64,000 bases of DNA from Roseivivax lentus (GCF_900156805.1 NZ_FTOQ01000005.1:1-64000); one strand, 5' to 3'; shown: positions 53,749 through 62,976, counted from the first letter of the stretch. Notes: generated by a model not told the origin, from the sequence alone. Translations and numbers: made by a program.

Positions 53749-53904
53749 ATGACCCTTTTCGACCACGTCAAGACCCGCCTCGACCAGCACATGCGCTATA
53801 CCCGCACGCGCCACGAACTAAAGTCCCTGCCCTTCGAACAGAAGGTCGACCTGGACATCAACGGCCGGGAGGATGCGGTCGCGCGCCACGCCGTCTACGG
53901 GTGA
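53749..53904 (+). CDS. Small basic protein under the palindrome
   Basis: A 51-residue protein, MTLFDHVKTRLDQHMRYTRT ... EQKVDLDINGREDAVARHAVYG, with ggaga upstream of the ATG. Its basic N-terminus and short helical layout recall DUF1127-type small proteins, but the match is loose. The end overlaps the convergent coaD by ten bases. A role in carbon metabolism is suggested only by the operator-like palindrome before it. Confidence 0.6.
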   Translation: MTLFDHVKTRLDQHMRYTRTRHELKSLPFEQKVDLDINGREDAVARHAVYG

Positions 53905-54410
53905 GCAGGCCCGAAACGCTGCTCCAGCGCGGCCCGCACATCGGGGGTGACGAACTTGGTGACGTCGCCCCCGAGCCGCGCGATTTCCTTCACCAGCTTT
54001 GACGCGATCGCCTGATGCCGGGCCTCGGCCATCAGGAACACCGTCTCGATCGAGGCGTCGAGGGCGCGGTTCATGCCGACCATCTGGTATTCGTATTCGA
54101 AATCGGCCACCGCGCGCAGGCCGCGGACGATCAGCCCCGCGCCCACGTCGCGGGCGCAGTCGATCAGCAGGTTCTCGAACGGATGCACCACGATTTCGGT
54201 GCCGATATCGGCCGTCAGCGCCGTGGATTGCGCCTCGATCATCGCCACCCGCTCATCGAGCGTGAAAAGCGGACCCTTGTCGCGATTGATCGCCACCCCG
54301 ATGACCAGCCGGTCGCAGAGCCGCGCCGCGCGGCGCATGATGTCGACATGGCCCAGGGTGATCGGATCGAAGGTCCCGGGATAGAGAGCGGTCCGCACGG
54401 GCATGGGCAT
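53895..54410 (-). CDS. coaD: Phosphopantetheine adenylyltransferase
   Basis: A 171-residue enzyme of coenzyme A synthesis joining ATP and 4'-phosphopantetheine. The nucleotidyltransferase motif TALYPGTFDPITLGHVDIMRRA with TxGH-type HVDI, the segment RGLRAVADFEYEYQM and the C-terminal ISSTLVKEIA-like ASKLVKEIARLGGDVTKFV are present. The start at 54410 (or 54404) gives the usual N-terminus. Confidence 0.95.
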   Translation of the reverse strand: MPMPVRTALYPGTFDPITLGHVDIMRRAARLCDRLVIGVAINRDKGPLFTLDERVAMIEAQSTALTADIGTEIVVHPFENLLIDCARDVGAGLIVRGLRAVADFEYEYQMVGMNRALDASIETVFLMAEARHQAIASKLVKEIARLGGDVTKFVTPDVRAALEQRFGPAHP

Positions 54411-54489
54411 GATGGTGTCTCGCGCTTTTTCGTTGCGCGGCACGCAACAATATTACGGTCCGGATTGCAAGCGGCTGCGACGCGCCGGG

Positions 54490-54924
54490 TCAGAAGCCCT
54501 TGATCATCCCCTCGAGCGCGTCCTTCTCCATCTCGAGTTCGGTCAGCTGCGCCTTCACAACGTCGCCCAGCGTGATGATGCCCACCATCTTGCCGTCCTC
54601 GACCACCGGCATGTGCCGGAACCGCCCTTCGGTCATGCGCCCCAGCACGTCCTTGGCGCTGTCGGTGCGGCTGCAGGTCTGGATGGTGCGGGTCATGTGA
54701 TCGTCGACCGTGTCGTTCATGCAGCTGGCGCCCTTGGTGCCCAGCACGCGCACGATGTCCCGCTCGGACAGGACCCCTTCCACGGTGACGCCATCATGCG
54801 AGATCACCAGCGTGCCGATCCGGCGCTCCGACAGGATCTTCGCGGCTTCGTCGATGCCCGTCCCGGGGGCCACCGTGACCACCCCGTCATCCGCTTTCTG
54901 TTTCAGAATCTGATGGACCTGCAT
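54490..54924 (-). CDS. CBS-domain protein
   Basis: A 144-residue protein with two CBS domains forming one Bateman module: DGVVTVAPGTGIDEAAKILSE and GVLSERDIVRVLG in the first, CSRTDSAKDVLGRMTEGRFRHMPVVEDGKMVGIITLGDV in the second. Such stand-alone modules bind adenosine nucleotides and regulate partner enzymes. The partner is unknown. Confidence 0.9.
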   Translation of the reverse strand: MQVHQILKQKADDGVVTVAPGTGIDEAAKILSERRIGTLVISHDGVTVEGVLSERDIVRVLGTKGASCMNDTVDDHMTRTIQTCSRTDSAKDVLGRMTEGRFRHMPVVEDGKMVGIITLGDVVKAQLTELEMEKDALEGMIKGF

Positions 54925-54982
54925 GGTGTTCCTCCCTTTGGCCGTGCCGTAGCCTCAGCGTCGGAGGTCGGGGCCCCTCCTG

Positions 54983-55876
54983 TCAAGTCAGACCTTCCAG
55001 CCGCGCCACTTCTTCGCGCATTCCGTCGACCAGCGCGCGCGCAAAGCGGTTCAGACGCTCCAGCCGCCGGTCGTCGGCATGGCGGATCAGGTAGAAGGAC
55101 CGGGTGAGCGAGATGGTCACGGGCAACACCCGCAGCACCCGGCCCGCCGCCTGCATGGCAAAGTCGTGCAGGACCCCAATCCCCGCCCCGGCAGCCACCC
55201 AGCGCAGCTGCACCGAGGCCGAGTTCGAGGCGAGCGGGATCCGCGCCACGCCGAGGTTGTCGAGGTAATCCAGTTCCTTGTCGAAGATCATGTCGGGGAT
55301 GTAGCCGACCAGCCGGTGGGCGCGCAGATCCTCCAGCGTCTCGGGCAGCCCGTGGCTGCGCACGTAGCGGCGCGAGGCGGCGAGATGCAGCTTGTAATCG
55401 CAGATCTTCTGCACCGTCAAGCGGCCCGCGGTGGGCGCGGAGACGCCGACGGCCATGTCGACCTCGCGCTTGGAGAGGTTCACCACGCGCGGCAGCGCCA
55501 CGATCTGCACCTCGAGGTCCGGGTTGGCATCGGCGATGCGCGCACAGACCTGCGGCAGGAGGTAATTGGCGCAGCCATCGGGTGCGCCGATCCGGATCTG
55601 GCCCGCGATGCCCTCGGTGCGCCCGGCGACGGTCTCCTGCGCCTCCTGCATGGCCTGCTCGGCCTCCTCGGCATGGCCCAGAAGCCGCGTGCCCGCCTCG
55701 GTCAGCGCGTAACCTTGCGGGCTCTTGGCGAAAAGCGGCGTGCCGAAGTCCTCTTCCAGCCGCGCGATGCGGCGGCCCACCGTGGCCGGATCCATCTTCA
55801 GCTGCCGCCCCGCCGCCGACAGGCTTTCGCCCCGCGCGGTGGCCAGAAAGATGCGCATATCGTCCCAGCTTTTCAT
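54983..55876 (-). CDS. LysR-family regulator, divergent from mmsA
   Basis: A 297-residue LysR-type regulator. The N-terminal winged helix reads WDDMRIFLATARGESLSAAGRQL ... TVGRRIARLEEDFGTPLF, followed by a substrate-binding domain (GQIRIGAPDGCANYLLPQVCA). It lies opposite mmsA with 106 bases between the starts, so it probably regulates valine/methylmalonate-semialdehyde metabolism and itself. ATG 55876 is chosen over a longer upstream frame. Confidence 0.9.
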   Translation of the reverse strand: MKSWDDMRIFLATARGESLSAAGRQLKMDPATVGRRIARLEEDFGTPLFAKSPQGYALTEAGTRLLGHAEEAEQAMQEAQETVAGRTEGIAGQIRIGAPDGCANYLLPQVCARIADANPDLEVQIVALPRVVNLSKREVDMAVGVSAPTAGRLTVQKICDYKLHLAASRRYVRSHGLPETLEDLRAHRLVGYIPDMIFDKELDYLDNLGVARIPLASNSASVQLRWVAAGAGIGVLHDFAMQAAGRVLRVLPVTISLTRSFYLIRHADDRRLERLNRFARALVDGMREEVARLEGLT

Positions 55877-55891
55877 GTCTGTCGCTGCCCC

Positions 55892-55905
55892 TTGCGATTT
55901 CGCAA
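55892..55905. promoter_or_regulatory. Candidate LysR operator
   Basis: ttgcga-tt-tcgcaa is a perfect inverted repeat of six-base arms, 16 bases before the LysR start and 78 before mmsA. A further ttttgcaa lies towards mmsA at about 55940-55947. The arrangement fits a LysR recognition site with an activation half-site. Confidence 0.4.
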
Positions 55906-55982
55906 ACCCTTTTTGGTAAGCTGCCCCTGTTTCCTTTAATTTTGCAAGGCTATCTTTCCCTGCAGAAACGAGGAGGATCGCC

Positions 55983-57485
55983 ATGACCACCGAACTGACG
56001 CATTACATCGACGGCCAGCACGTCAAGGGCGGCTCCGGCCGGTTCTCGGACGTGATGAACCCCGCCACCGGCGAAGTGCAGGGCCGCGTGCCGCTGGCCA
56101 GCGTCGACGAGATGAACGAAGCCATCGCCCGCGCCGCCGAGGCGCAGAAGGCCTGGGGCGCCACCAACCCGCAGCGCCGCGCGCGGGTGATGATGAAGTT
56201 CGGCCAGCTCATCAACGAGCATATGGACGAGCTGGCGGAGCTGGTGAGCCGCGAACACGGCAAGACCCTGCCCGACGGGCGCGGCGACGTGCAGCGTGGT
56301 CTCGAAGTGGTCGAGGTCTGCATGGGCGCGCCGCACATGCTGAAGGGCGAGTTCACCGACGATGGCGGCCCCGGCATCGACCTCTATTCCATGCGCCAGC
56401 CGCTCGGCGTCGTCGCCGGCATCACGCCCTTCAACTTCCCCGCCATGATCCCGCTTTGGAAAATGGCGCCCGCGCTGGTGTCGGGCAACGCGATGATCCT
56501 GAAGCCGTCCGAGCGCTGCCCCTCGACCTCGCTGCGCCTTGCCGAGCTCTTGAAGGAAGCGGGCCTGCCCGACGGCGTGCTGCAGGTCGTGAACGGCGAC
56601 AAGGAGGCGGTCGACGCCATCCTCGACAACGAGACCATCGCCGCCGTGGGCTTCGTGGGCTCCACGCCCATCGCGCAGTACATCTACGGCCGCGCGGCCA
56701 GCAACGGCAAGCGCGCCCAGTGCTTCGGCGGCGCCAAGAACCACATGATCATCATGCCCGATGCCGATCTCGACAAGGCCGCCGACGCGCTCGTGGGCGC
56801 GGGCTACGGTGCCGCGGGTGAGCGTTGCATGGCGATCTCGGTCGCCGTGCCCGTGGGCGAGGAGACCGCCGACAAGCTGCGCGACAAGCTCGTGCCGCGC
56901 ATCGAAAAGCTGCGCGTCGGTCCCTACACCTCCGAGGACGAGGTCGATTACGGCCCGGTCATCACCGCCGCCGCGAAGGAGCGCATCGAGCGCCTGATCG
57001 GCTCCGGCGTCGACGAAGGCGCGGACCTGGTGATCGACGGGCGCGGCTTCTCGCTTCAGGGTTACGAGGACGGCTATTTCGTCGGCCCCTCCTTCTTCGA
57101 CCACGTGAAGCCGGAGATGGAAATCTACCGCGAAGAGATCTTCGGCCCGGTCCTGAGCCAGGTCCGCGCGGGGACATACGAGGAAGCGCTGAAGCTCACC
57201 ATGGACAACCCCTATGGCAACGGCACGGCGATCTACACCGCCGACGGCGACACCGCGCGCGACTTCGCGCACCGGGTCAATGTGGGCATGGTCGGCATCA
57301 ACTTCCCGATCCCGGTGCCGCTGTCGTACCACACCTTCGGCGGCTGGAAGAAATCGGCTTTCGGCGATCTCAACCAGTACGGCCCCGACGCCTTTCGGTT
57401 CTACACCAAGACCAAGACCGTCACCGCGCGCTGGTTCTCGGGCATCAAGGAAGGCGGCGAGTTCAACTTCAAAGCGATGGACTGA
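55983..57485 (+). CDS. mmsA: Methylmalonate-semialdehyde dehydrogenase (CoA-acylating)
   Basis: A 500-residue aldehyde dehydrogenase that converts methylmalonate semialdehyde to propionyl-CoA in valine (and inositol) breakdown. Landmarks: PFNFPAMIPLWKMAPAL, the segment GGAKNHMIIMPDADLD, and the catalytic Cys in GYGAAGERCMAIS, characteristic of MmsA. The other valine-pathway genes (acyl-CoA dehydrogenase, hydrolase, 3-hydroxyisobutyrate dehydrogenase) lie downstream at 58277-61362. Confidence 0.95.
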   Translation: MTTELTHYIDGQHVKGGSGRFSDVMNPATGEVQGRVPLASVDEMNEAIARAAEAQKAWGATNPQRRARVMMKFGQLINEHMDELAELVSREHGKTLPDGRGDVQRGLEVVEVCMGAPHMLKGEFTDDGGPGIDLYSMRQPLGVVAGITPFNFPAMIPLWKMAPALVSGNAMILKPSERCPSTSLRLAELLKEAGLPDGVLQVVNGDKEAVDAILDNETIAAVGFVGSTPIAQYIYGRAASNGKRAQCFGGAKNHMIIMPDADLDKAADALVGAGYGAAGERCMAISVAVPVGEETADKLRDKLVPRIEKLRVGPYTSEDEVDYGPVITAAAKERIERLIGSGVDEGADLVIDGRGFSLQGYEDGYFVGPSFFDHVKPEMEIYREEIFGPVLSQVRAGTYEEALKLTMDNPYGNGTAIYTADGDTARDFAHRVNVGMVGINFPIPVPLSYHTFGGWKKSAFGDLNQYGPDAFRFYTKTKTVTARWFSGIKEGGEFNFKAMD

Positions 57486-57507
57486 GCTTTTCCGTCATGC
57501 ATGCGAC

Positions 57508-57536
57508 AAGGCCCCGGGCAATCCCCGGGGCCTTTT
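57508..57536 (+). terminator. Rho-independent terminator after mmsA
   Basis: aaggccccggg-caat-ccccggggcctttt forms a long perfect GC-rich stem followed by tttt, 22 bases after the mmsA stop. It separates mmsA from the next cluster. Confidence 0.85.
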
Positions 57537-58276
57537 GCGTTCGACGCTCGGCGCGCTGGTCCTCGGGCGTGTCCCGAACATGCCGGGACAAGCTGCGGCA
57601 CCGAAATGCTTGCCGCCAAACGAACCACCGCCGAAGCGCCTGCCCGCGGGACGGCGCAGCACCGTTGGAACGCAGGCGCTTAATCCCGGCCACGAACCTC
57701 TTCCGAGCGAACGCATGCATGCGCGTCACCAAAGCGCCAGCCCACCACGCCAAAGGCGTGTCACTTAAAGTGGCGCACCTCTGGGGCGACGGGCCGGGTC
57801 ATGCCGGAGGCATGCGTCCCGCATGACCGCCGGAGCGCGGCGGCTGCAAGCAGCCTTGTCCCGCGCCCCGGGTGCGCAGCACACCCGGACAACCACGCAA
57901 AGTCCTGCTCAAAAAAAGCCGATCGCTCACGCGCCGGTCCGGCGGAATGGCGCTGCAACATTGCGGGCCGCGCTTATTCTTGTCACATCGTTGCTCCGTA
58001 CGGGCCGTGTGCCCACGTCATCAAAGCGCCAATCCGGTGGGGCCGGACCGGCGCTGGAGCGCGGCGGCTGCAAGCAGCCTTGTTCCGCGCTCGGGGCTCG
58101 CAGCACCACCGGCGACACACCAGACGCCCTCCCCGGGCCGATGAACGGCAACCGCCCGCAAGACCAATTCTCAAGACCTGCCCGCACCCTTGCCCGCAAC
58201 AATCCACCTTGCACCCGCGCCCGCGCCCTGCCACACTAATTAAACATACGTTCATTTACCGGAAGGGAGGCCGCGA
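57537..58276. other. Non-coding region with repeated hairpins and the promoter of the valine cluster
   Basis: No gene is supported in these 740 bases. A 40-base block beginning ggagcgcggcggctgcaagc recurs at 57832 and 58056 (224 bases apart); each carries the hairpin ggctgc-aa-gcagcc. Another stem is ggtcatgc (57797-57804) with gcatgacc (57821-57828). Just before the gene at 58277, taaacatacgttcattta (about 58239-58256) is an imperfect palindrome that could bind a TetR-type regulator, followed by aagggagg as ribosome-binding site. Confidence 0.5.
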
Positions 58277-59422
58277 ATGGACTTTGCACTCACCGAGGAA
58301 CAGACCGCGATCTTCGACATGGCCCATGCCTTCGGGCAGGACCGCATCGCCCCCAATGCCCAGGCCTGGGAAAAGGCCGGCGACATCCCGAAGGAGCTCT
58401 GGCCCGAAGTGGGCGCGCTCGGGTTCGGCGGCCTCTACGTATCCGAGGAAGCGGGCGGCGCGGGCCTCACCCGGCTCGATGCCACGCTCGTCTTCGAGGC
58501 GCTCTCCATGGCCTGCCCCTCGGTCGCGGCGTTCCTCTCGATCCACAATATGTGCGCCGCGATGATCGACAAGTTCGGCGCGCAGGCCATGAAGGACCGC
58601 ATCCTCCCCGAGGCGATCCCGCTCGACAAGGTGCTCTCCTATTGCCTGACCGAACCGGGCTCCGGCTCGGACGCGGCGGCGCTCAAGACCCGCGCGACCC
58701 GCACCAACGAGGGCTACAGCCTCACCGGCACCAAGGCCTTCATCTCGGGCGGCGGCTATTCCGATGCCTACGTGGTCATGGCCCGCACCGGCGAGGATGG
58801 TCCGAAAGGCATCTCCGCGCTCTACGTGGAAGACGGCGCAGACGGCCTCTCCTTCGGCGGGCTCGAGGACAAGATGGGATGGCGCTCCCAGCCCACGCGC
58901 CAGGTGCAGTTCGACGATTGCCGCATCCCCGCCGAGAACCTCCTCGGCGAGGAAGGCCACGGTTTCCGATACGCCATGGCCGGTCTCGATGGCGGTCGGC
59001 TCAACATCGCTGCCTGTTCGCTGGGCGCGGCCCAGACCGCCCTCGACATGACGCTGACCTATATGGGTGAGCGGAAGGCCTTCGGCAAAAGCATCGATCA
59101 GTTCCAGGCGCTGCAATTCCGCCTCGCCGACATGGAGATCGAGCTTGAAGCCGCCCGCACCTTCCTGCGCCAGGCCGCCTGGAAACTCGACACCGGCGCG
59201 CCCGACGCCACGCAATTCTGTGCCATGGCGAAGAAATTCGTCACCGAGGCCGGAAGCCGCATCGCCGATCAATGCCTGCAGCTCCATGGCGGCTACGGCT
59301 ACCTCGCCGATTACGGGATCGAGAAGATCGTGCGCGATCTGCGCGTGCACCAGATCCTCGAAGGCACCAACGAGATCATGCGCCTGATCGTCGCCCGCAA
59401 GATGCTCGAGGCGCGGGGATGA
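58277..59422 (+). CDS. Acyl-CoA dehydrogenase (isobutyryl-CoA dehydrogenase-like)
   Basis: A 381-residue flavin acyl-CoA dehydrogenase. Typical segments: SYCLTEPGSGSDAAALKTRA, GTKAFISGGGYSDAYVVMART, and the C-terminal LHGGYGYLADYGIEKIVRDLR with QILEGTNEIMRLIVARKM. By context (hydrolase and 3-hydroxyisobutyrate dehydrogenase next) it most likely oxidises isobutyryl-CoA in valine catabolism. The stop overlaps the following start in ATGA. Confidence 0.92.
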   Translation: MDFALTEEQTAIFDMAHAFGQDRIAPNAQAWEKAGDIPKELWPEVGALGFGGLYVSEEAGGAGLTRLDATLVFEALSMACPSVAAFLSIHNMCAAMIDKFGAQAMKDRILPEAIPLDKVLSYCLTEPGSGSDAAALKTRATRTNEGYSLTGTKAFISGGGYSDAYVVMARTGEDGPKGISALYVEDGADGLSFGGLEDKMGWRSQPTRQVQFDDCRIPAENLLGEEGHGFRYAMAGLDGGRLNIAACSLGAAQTALDMTLTYMGERKAFGKSIDQFQALQFRLADMEIELEAARTFLRQAAWKLDTGAPDATQFCAMAKKFVTEAGSRIADQCLQLHGGYGYLADYGIEKIVRDLRVHQILEGTNEIMRLIVARKMLEARG

Positions 59423-61362
59423 CCGCCGAGACGACCGAGATCTCGATCCGCCGCGAAGGCCGCGCGGGCCGCATCACCCTGACCCGGCCCAAGGCCCTCA
59501 ACGCGCTCAGCCACGCGATGTGCCTCGCCATCGAGGCCGCCCTTCTCGACTGGCTGGACGATCCCGAGGTCGCCCTCGTCCTGATCGACGCCGAGGGCGA
59601 GCGTGCCTTCTGCGCCGGGGGCGACATCACCGCGATGTATGACGAAGGCCGTCGCGGCGCATATGAAGGCGCGCGGCAATTCTGGCGCGACGAATACCGC
59701 ATGAACGCGCTTCTGGCGGAATATCCCAAGCCCATCGCGGCCTTCGCGCAGGGCTTCACCATGGGCGGCGGCGTGGGCCTTGCGGGCCATGTCAGTCACC
59801 GCATCGTCGGCGACAGCACGCAGATCGCCATGCCCGAATGCGGCATCGGGCTGGTGCCGGATGTGGGCGGCTCGCTGCTTCTGGCCCGCGCGCCCGGGCG
59901 CCTCGGTGAATATCTCGGGCTGACGGCGGCACGGATGGGGCCGGGCGACGCGCTTCATTGCGGCTTTGCCGATCACTACATTCCCGAAACGGCATGGGAG
60001 ACGCTCAAGACCACGCTCGCCGAGACCGGCGATCCCGAAGCCATCGCCGCCGCGGCGCGCCCCGCCCCCGAAAGCCCCCTCGCCACGCAGCAGGCCGAGA
60101 TCGACGCGCTCTTCTCCGGCGAGCGCCTGATCGACATCGTCAACGCGCTGAAGGCGTCCGAAACCGAGTTCGCCGCCGCGGCGCTGAAGGCGCTCTCGCG
60201 CAACGCGCCCCTGTCGATGGCCGTCACGCTCGAGATGTTGCACCGCCACCGCGCGGGCAGCCTCGATATCCGCAAAGCCCTCGCGCTCGAATATCGCTTC
60301 ACCCACCGCGCCCTGCCCGAGGGCGATTTCCTCGAAGGCGTGCGCGCCCAGGTCATCGACAAGGACCGCGCGCCGAAATGGCAGCACGCGCTCGATGCGG
60401 TGCCGCTGGCGGCGGCGGCGAAGATGCTGCAACCTGTCCGCGACGCAGAACTCGCCTTCCACGACCTTTCGGCACAGGAGACCCACGCGATGAAGATCGG
60501 ATTTATCGGCCTCGGAAACATGGGCGGCCCGATGGCGCAGAACCTCGCCAAGGCGGGCCATGATGTCACCGGCTTCGACACCCAGACCGTCACGCTCGAC
60601 GGCGTCGCCACCGCCGCCAGCGCGACCGAGGCCGCCAGGGACGCCGACGTGGTCATCACCATGCTGCCCAATGGCGAGATCCTGAAATCCGTCGCCGCCG
60701 AGGTGATCCCCGCGATGAAGGCCGGCGCGGTCTTTCTCGATTGCTCCACCGTCGACGTGGACAGCGCCCGCGCCGTCGCCGCCGACGCCGCCGCCGCGGG
60801 CCTTCTGCCGCTCGACGCGCCCGTATCGGGCGGCACGGGCGGCGCGCAGGCGGGCACGCTCACCTTCATGGTGGGCGGCGACGCGGCGGGGTTCGAAACG
60901 GCGAAGCCGCTCTTCGACATCATGGGCTCGAAATCCGTGCATTGCGGCGCCTCGGGCAATGGCCAGGCCGCCAAGATCTGCAACAACATGATCCTCGGCG
61001 TGACGATGATCGCCACCTGCGAGGCCTTCGCGCTCGCGGACAAGCTGGGTCTCGACCGGCAGGCGATGTTCGACGTGGTCTCTACTTCCTCGGGGCAGAG
61101 CTGGTCGATGAACACCTATTGCCCGGCCCCGGGCATCGGGCCGAAATCCCCCGCCGACAACGATTACAAGCCGGGCTTTGCCGCCGATCTGATGCTGAAG
61201 GACCTGCGCCTTGCGCGGGCGGCCGCCGAAGGCGCCGATGCCGACACGCCCATGGGTCAGGCGGCGATGGCGCTCTATGCCCGCTTCGTCGAGGAGGAGG
61301 ACGGCGCGGGCCGCGACTTCTCCGCGATGCTGCCGCGCTTCGAGGCGCGCGGACGCGGCTGA
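59419..61362 (+). CDS. Fused 3-hydroxyisobutyryl-CoA hydrolase / 3-hydroxyisobutyrate dehydrogenase
   Basis: One uninterrupted 647-codon frame holds two enzymes. Residues 1-357 are an enoyl-CoA hydratase-fold hydrolase (LTRPKALNALSHAM, CAGGDITAMYDEG, GFTMGGGVGLAGH, MPECGIGLVPDVGGS). Residues 358-647 are a complete 3-hydroxyisobutyrate dehydrogenase, MmsB type (MKIGFIGLGNMGGPMAQNLA, DAPVSGGTGGAQAGTLTFMV, catalytic Lys in GNGQAAKICNN). No stop separates them; the join reads LSAQETHA-MKIGF. An internal start at 60490 still has caggag nine bases upstream, so both a fusion protein and separate dehydrogenase are possible. The two enzymes catalyse consecutive steps of valine breakdown. In relatives these are usually two adjacent genes. 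Confidence 0.85.
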   Translation: MTAETTEISIRREGRAGRITLTRPKALNALSHAMCLAIEAALLDWLDDPEVALVLIDAEGERAFCAGGDITAMYDEGRRGAYEGARQFWRDEYRMNALLAEYPKPIAAFAQGFTMGGGVGLAGHVSHRIVGDSTQIAMPECGIGLVPDVGGSLLLARAPGRLGEYLGLTAARMGPGDALHCGFADHYIPETAWETLKTTLAETGDPEAIAAAARPAPESPLATQQAEIDALFSGERLIDIVNALKASETEFAAAALKALSRNAPLSMAVTLEMLHRHRAGSLDIRKALALEYRFTHRALPEGDFLEGVRAQVIDKDRAPKWQHALDAVPLAAAAKMLQPVRDAELAFHDLSAQETHAMKIGFIGLGNMGGPMAQNLAKAGHDVTGFDTQTVTLDGVATAASATEAARDADVVITMLPNGEILKSVAAEVIPAMKAGAVFLDCSTVDVDSARAVAADAAAAGLLPLDAPVSGGTGGAQAGTLTFMVGGDAAGFETAKPLFDIMGSKSVHCGASGNGQAAKICNNMILGVTMIATCEAFALADKLGLDRQAMFDVVSTSSGQSWSMNTYCPAPGIGPKSPADNDYKPGFAADLMLKDLRLARAAAEGADADTPMGQAAMALYARFVEEEDGAGRDFSAMLPRFEARGRG

Positions 61363-61446
61363 GCGCCGCTGTCACGAGAAGGTGTATTTGGACGTGGCGG
61401 AATGTCGCACTATCTTCGGCGTATTGATTTAAACCGGAGTCTCCCA

Positions 61447-61899
61447 ATGAAAGTCCTTGTTCTCTCGACGCTCTGCACCGCCCTCGCCTTGCCCGCCATG
61501 GCGCAGGATTTCAGCGCCCAGCTCAAGGCCCGCCAAGGCCAGTTCCGAATTCTCGCGATCAACCTCGGGATCATCGGCGATATGGCCAAGGGCGAGGCGG
61601 AATACGACGCCGAGGCCGCGCAAAGCGCGGCGGACTCGATCGTCGCGGTCTCGATGATCAACCAGGGCCCGCTCTGGCCCCAGGGCTCCAGCGAAATGGA
61701 TCTCGAGGGAACCCGCGCCAAGGCGGAAATCTGGGACAACCTGCCGGATGTGCTGTCGAAATGGGACGATCTGGGCACTCAGGCTGCGAATCTCCAACAG
61801 GTCGCGGCCACCGGCCAAGAGGCGCTCGGCCCCGCGCTCGGCACGCTGGGCGGGACCTGCAAGGCCTGCCATGACGAGTATCGCGCGCCCCAGAACTGA
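61447..61899 (+). CDS. Cytochrome c' family protein
   Basis: A 150-residue periplasmic protein with a signal peptide (residues 1-19, ending AMAQ), a four-helix layout and a C-terminal haem site CKACH, the pattern of class II cytochromes c (cytochrome c'). These bind haem at the C-terminal end and may bind NO or pass electrons. The stop overlaps the start of the di-haem cytochrome gene in TGATG, so the pair is co-translated. Confidence 0.88.
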   Translation: MKVLVLSTLCTALALPAMAQDFSAQLKARQGQFRILAINLGIIGDMAKGEAEYDAEAAQSAADSIVAVSMINQGPLWPQGSSEMDLEGTRAKAEIWDNLPDVLSKWDDLGTQAANLQQVAATGQEALGPALGTLGGTCKACHDEYRAPQN

Positions 61900-62783
61900 T
61901 GCTGCGCAAACTGACCAGCCTCGCGGCGATCGTGCTCGTCACGGGCGGCGCGGGGCTCTGGCTCACAAAGCCTCGCACCGTCGCCTCCGAGGTCTATGCG
62001 GGTCTCACGGGCGACGCGGCGCGCGGCGCGACGACCTTCACCGCGGCGGGCTGCGCGTCCTGCCATTACGCCCCCGATGCCGAAGGCGAAGCCAAGCGCG
62101 TGCTTTCGGGCGGCCAGGCCTTCAAGACCGAGTTCGGCACCTTCCACGCGCCCAATATCTCGCCCCATCCACAGGCGGGTATCGGCGACTGGTCGCTGAC
62201 CGAGTTCGCCAGCGCCGTCCGCCTCGGCACCGCGCCCGAGGGGCATCACTATTACCCTGCCTTCCCCTACAGCTCCTACATTCGGCTCGAACCGCAGCAG
62301 ATCGCGGATCTCTGGGCCCATCTGCAGACCCTGCCGGAAAGCGACGTGCCTTCGAAGCCGCACGATCTGGGCTTTCCCTTCTCGATCCGCGCGAGCCTCG
62401 GCGGCTGGAAGATGCTCTATCTGTCCGAGGATTGGGTGATGGACGATCCCGCCACGCACGAACTGGCGCGCGGGCGCGAACTGGTCGAGGCGCTGGGCCA
62501 TTGCGGCGAATGCCACACCCCGCGCACCGCCCTGGGCGGGCTCGACCGCAAGCGCTGGCTCGACGGGGCCGCGAACCCCTCGGGCGAGGGCGAGATCCCC
62601 GGCATCGCCCCGGCCCATCTCGACTGGTCCTCCACCGATATAGCCTATTACCTCGAGACCGGCTTCACCCCCGATTTCGACAGCGCGGGCGGGCACATGG
62701 TGGCGGTGGTGGATAACTTCGCGGCCCTGCCGGCCGAAGACCGCGCCGCCGTCGCCGCCTATCTCAAGGCGCTCGGCGAGTAG
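61899..62783 (+). CDS. Di-haem cytochrome c
   Basis: A 294-residue exported or membrane-anchored class I cytochrome with two haem sites: CASCH (about residue 52) and CGECH (about residue 203). Residues 1-25 are a signal or anchor helix. Axial methionines could be those in GWKMLYL and GGHMVAV. It resembles cytochrome subunits of dehydrogenases and is coupled to the cytochrome c' gene. The electron donor is unknown. Confidence 0.87.
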   Translation: MLRKLTSLAAIVLVTGGAGLWLTKPRTVASEVYAGLTGDAARGATTFTAAGCASCHYAPDAEGEAKRVLSGGQAFKTEFGTFHAPNISPHPQAGIGDWSLTEFASAVRLGTAPEGHHYYPAFPYSSYIRLEPQQIADLWAHLQTLPESDVPSKPHDLGFPFSIRASLGGWKMLYLSEDWVMDDPATHELARGRELVEALGHCGECHTPRTALGGLDRKRWLDGAANPSGEGEIPGIAPAHLDWSSTDIAYYLETGFTPDFDSAGGHMVAVVDNFAALPAEDRAAVAAYLKALGE

Positions 62784-62900
62784 GGCCCAAGGCGCGACGG
62801 CGGCCGCAAGCGCCCGCCAGTCCTGCGCTTGCCTCTTTGCAAGTACCGCCGGGGTGAATTGGCCGCTCGCGGCCAAGAGGGGCAGCGCCCCTCACCCGCG

Positions 62901-62923
62901 ATCCGGCCCCCCGGGGGCCGGAT
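62901..62923. terminator. Perfect palindrome between convergent genes
   Basis: atccggccccc-c-gggggccggat is a perfect 11-base-pair inverted repeat between the cytochrome operon and lipA. It lacks a T run, so it may stabilise transcript ends rather than terminate alone. No gene is supported in 62784-62976. Confidence 0.5.
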
Positions 62924-62976
62924 GGCCAGACCGGCGCAGCCGCAGGCTGCACCATGGTTTCGACCGGTTCAGACGC

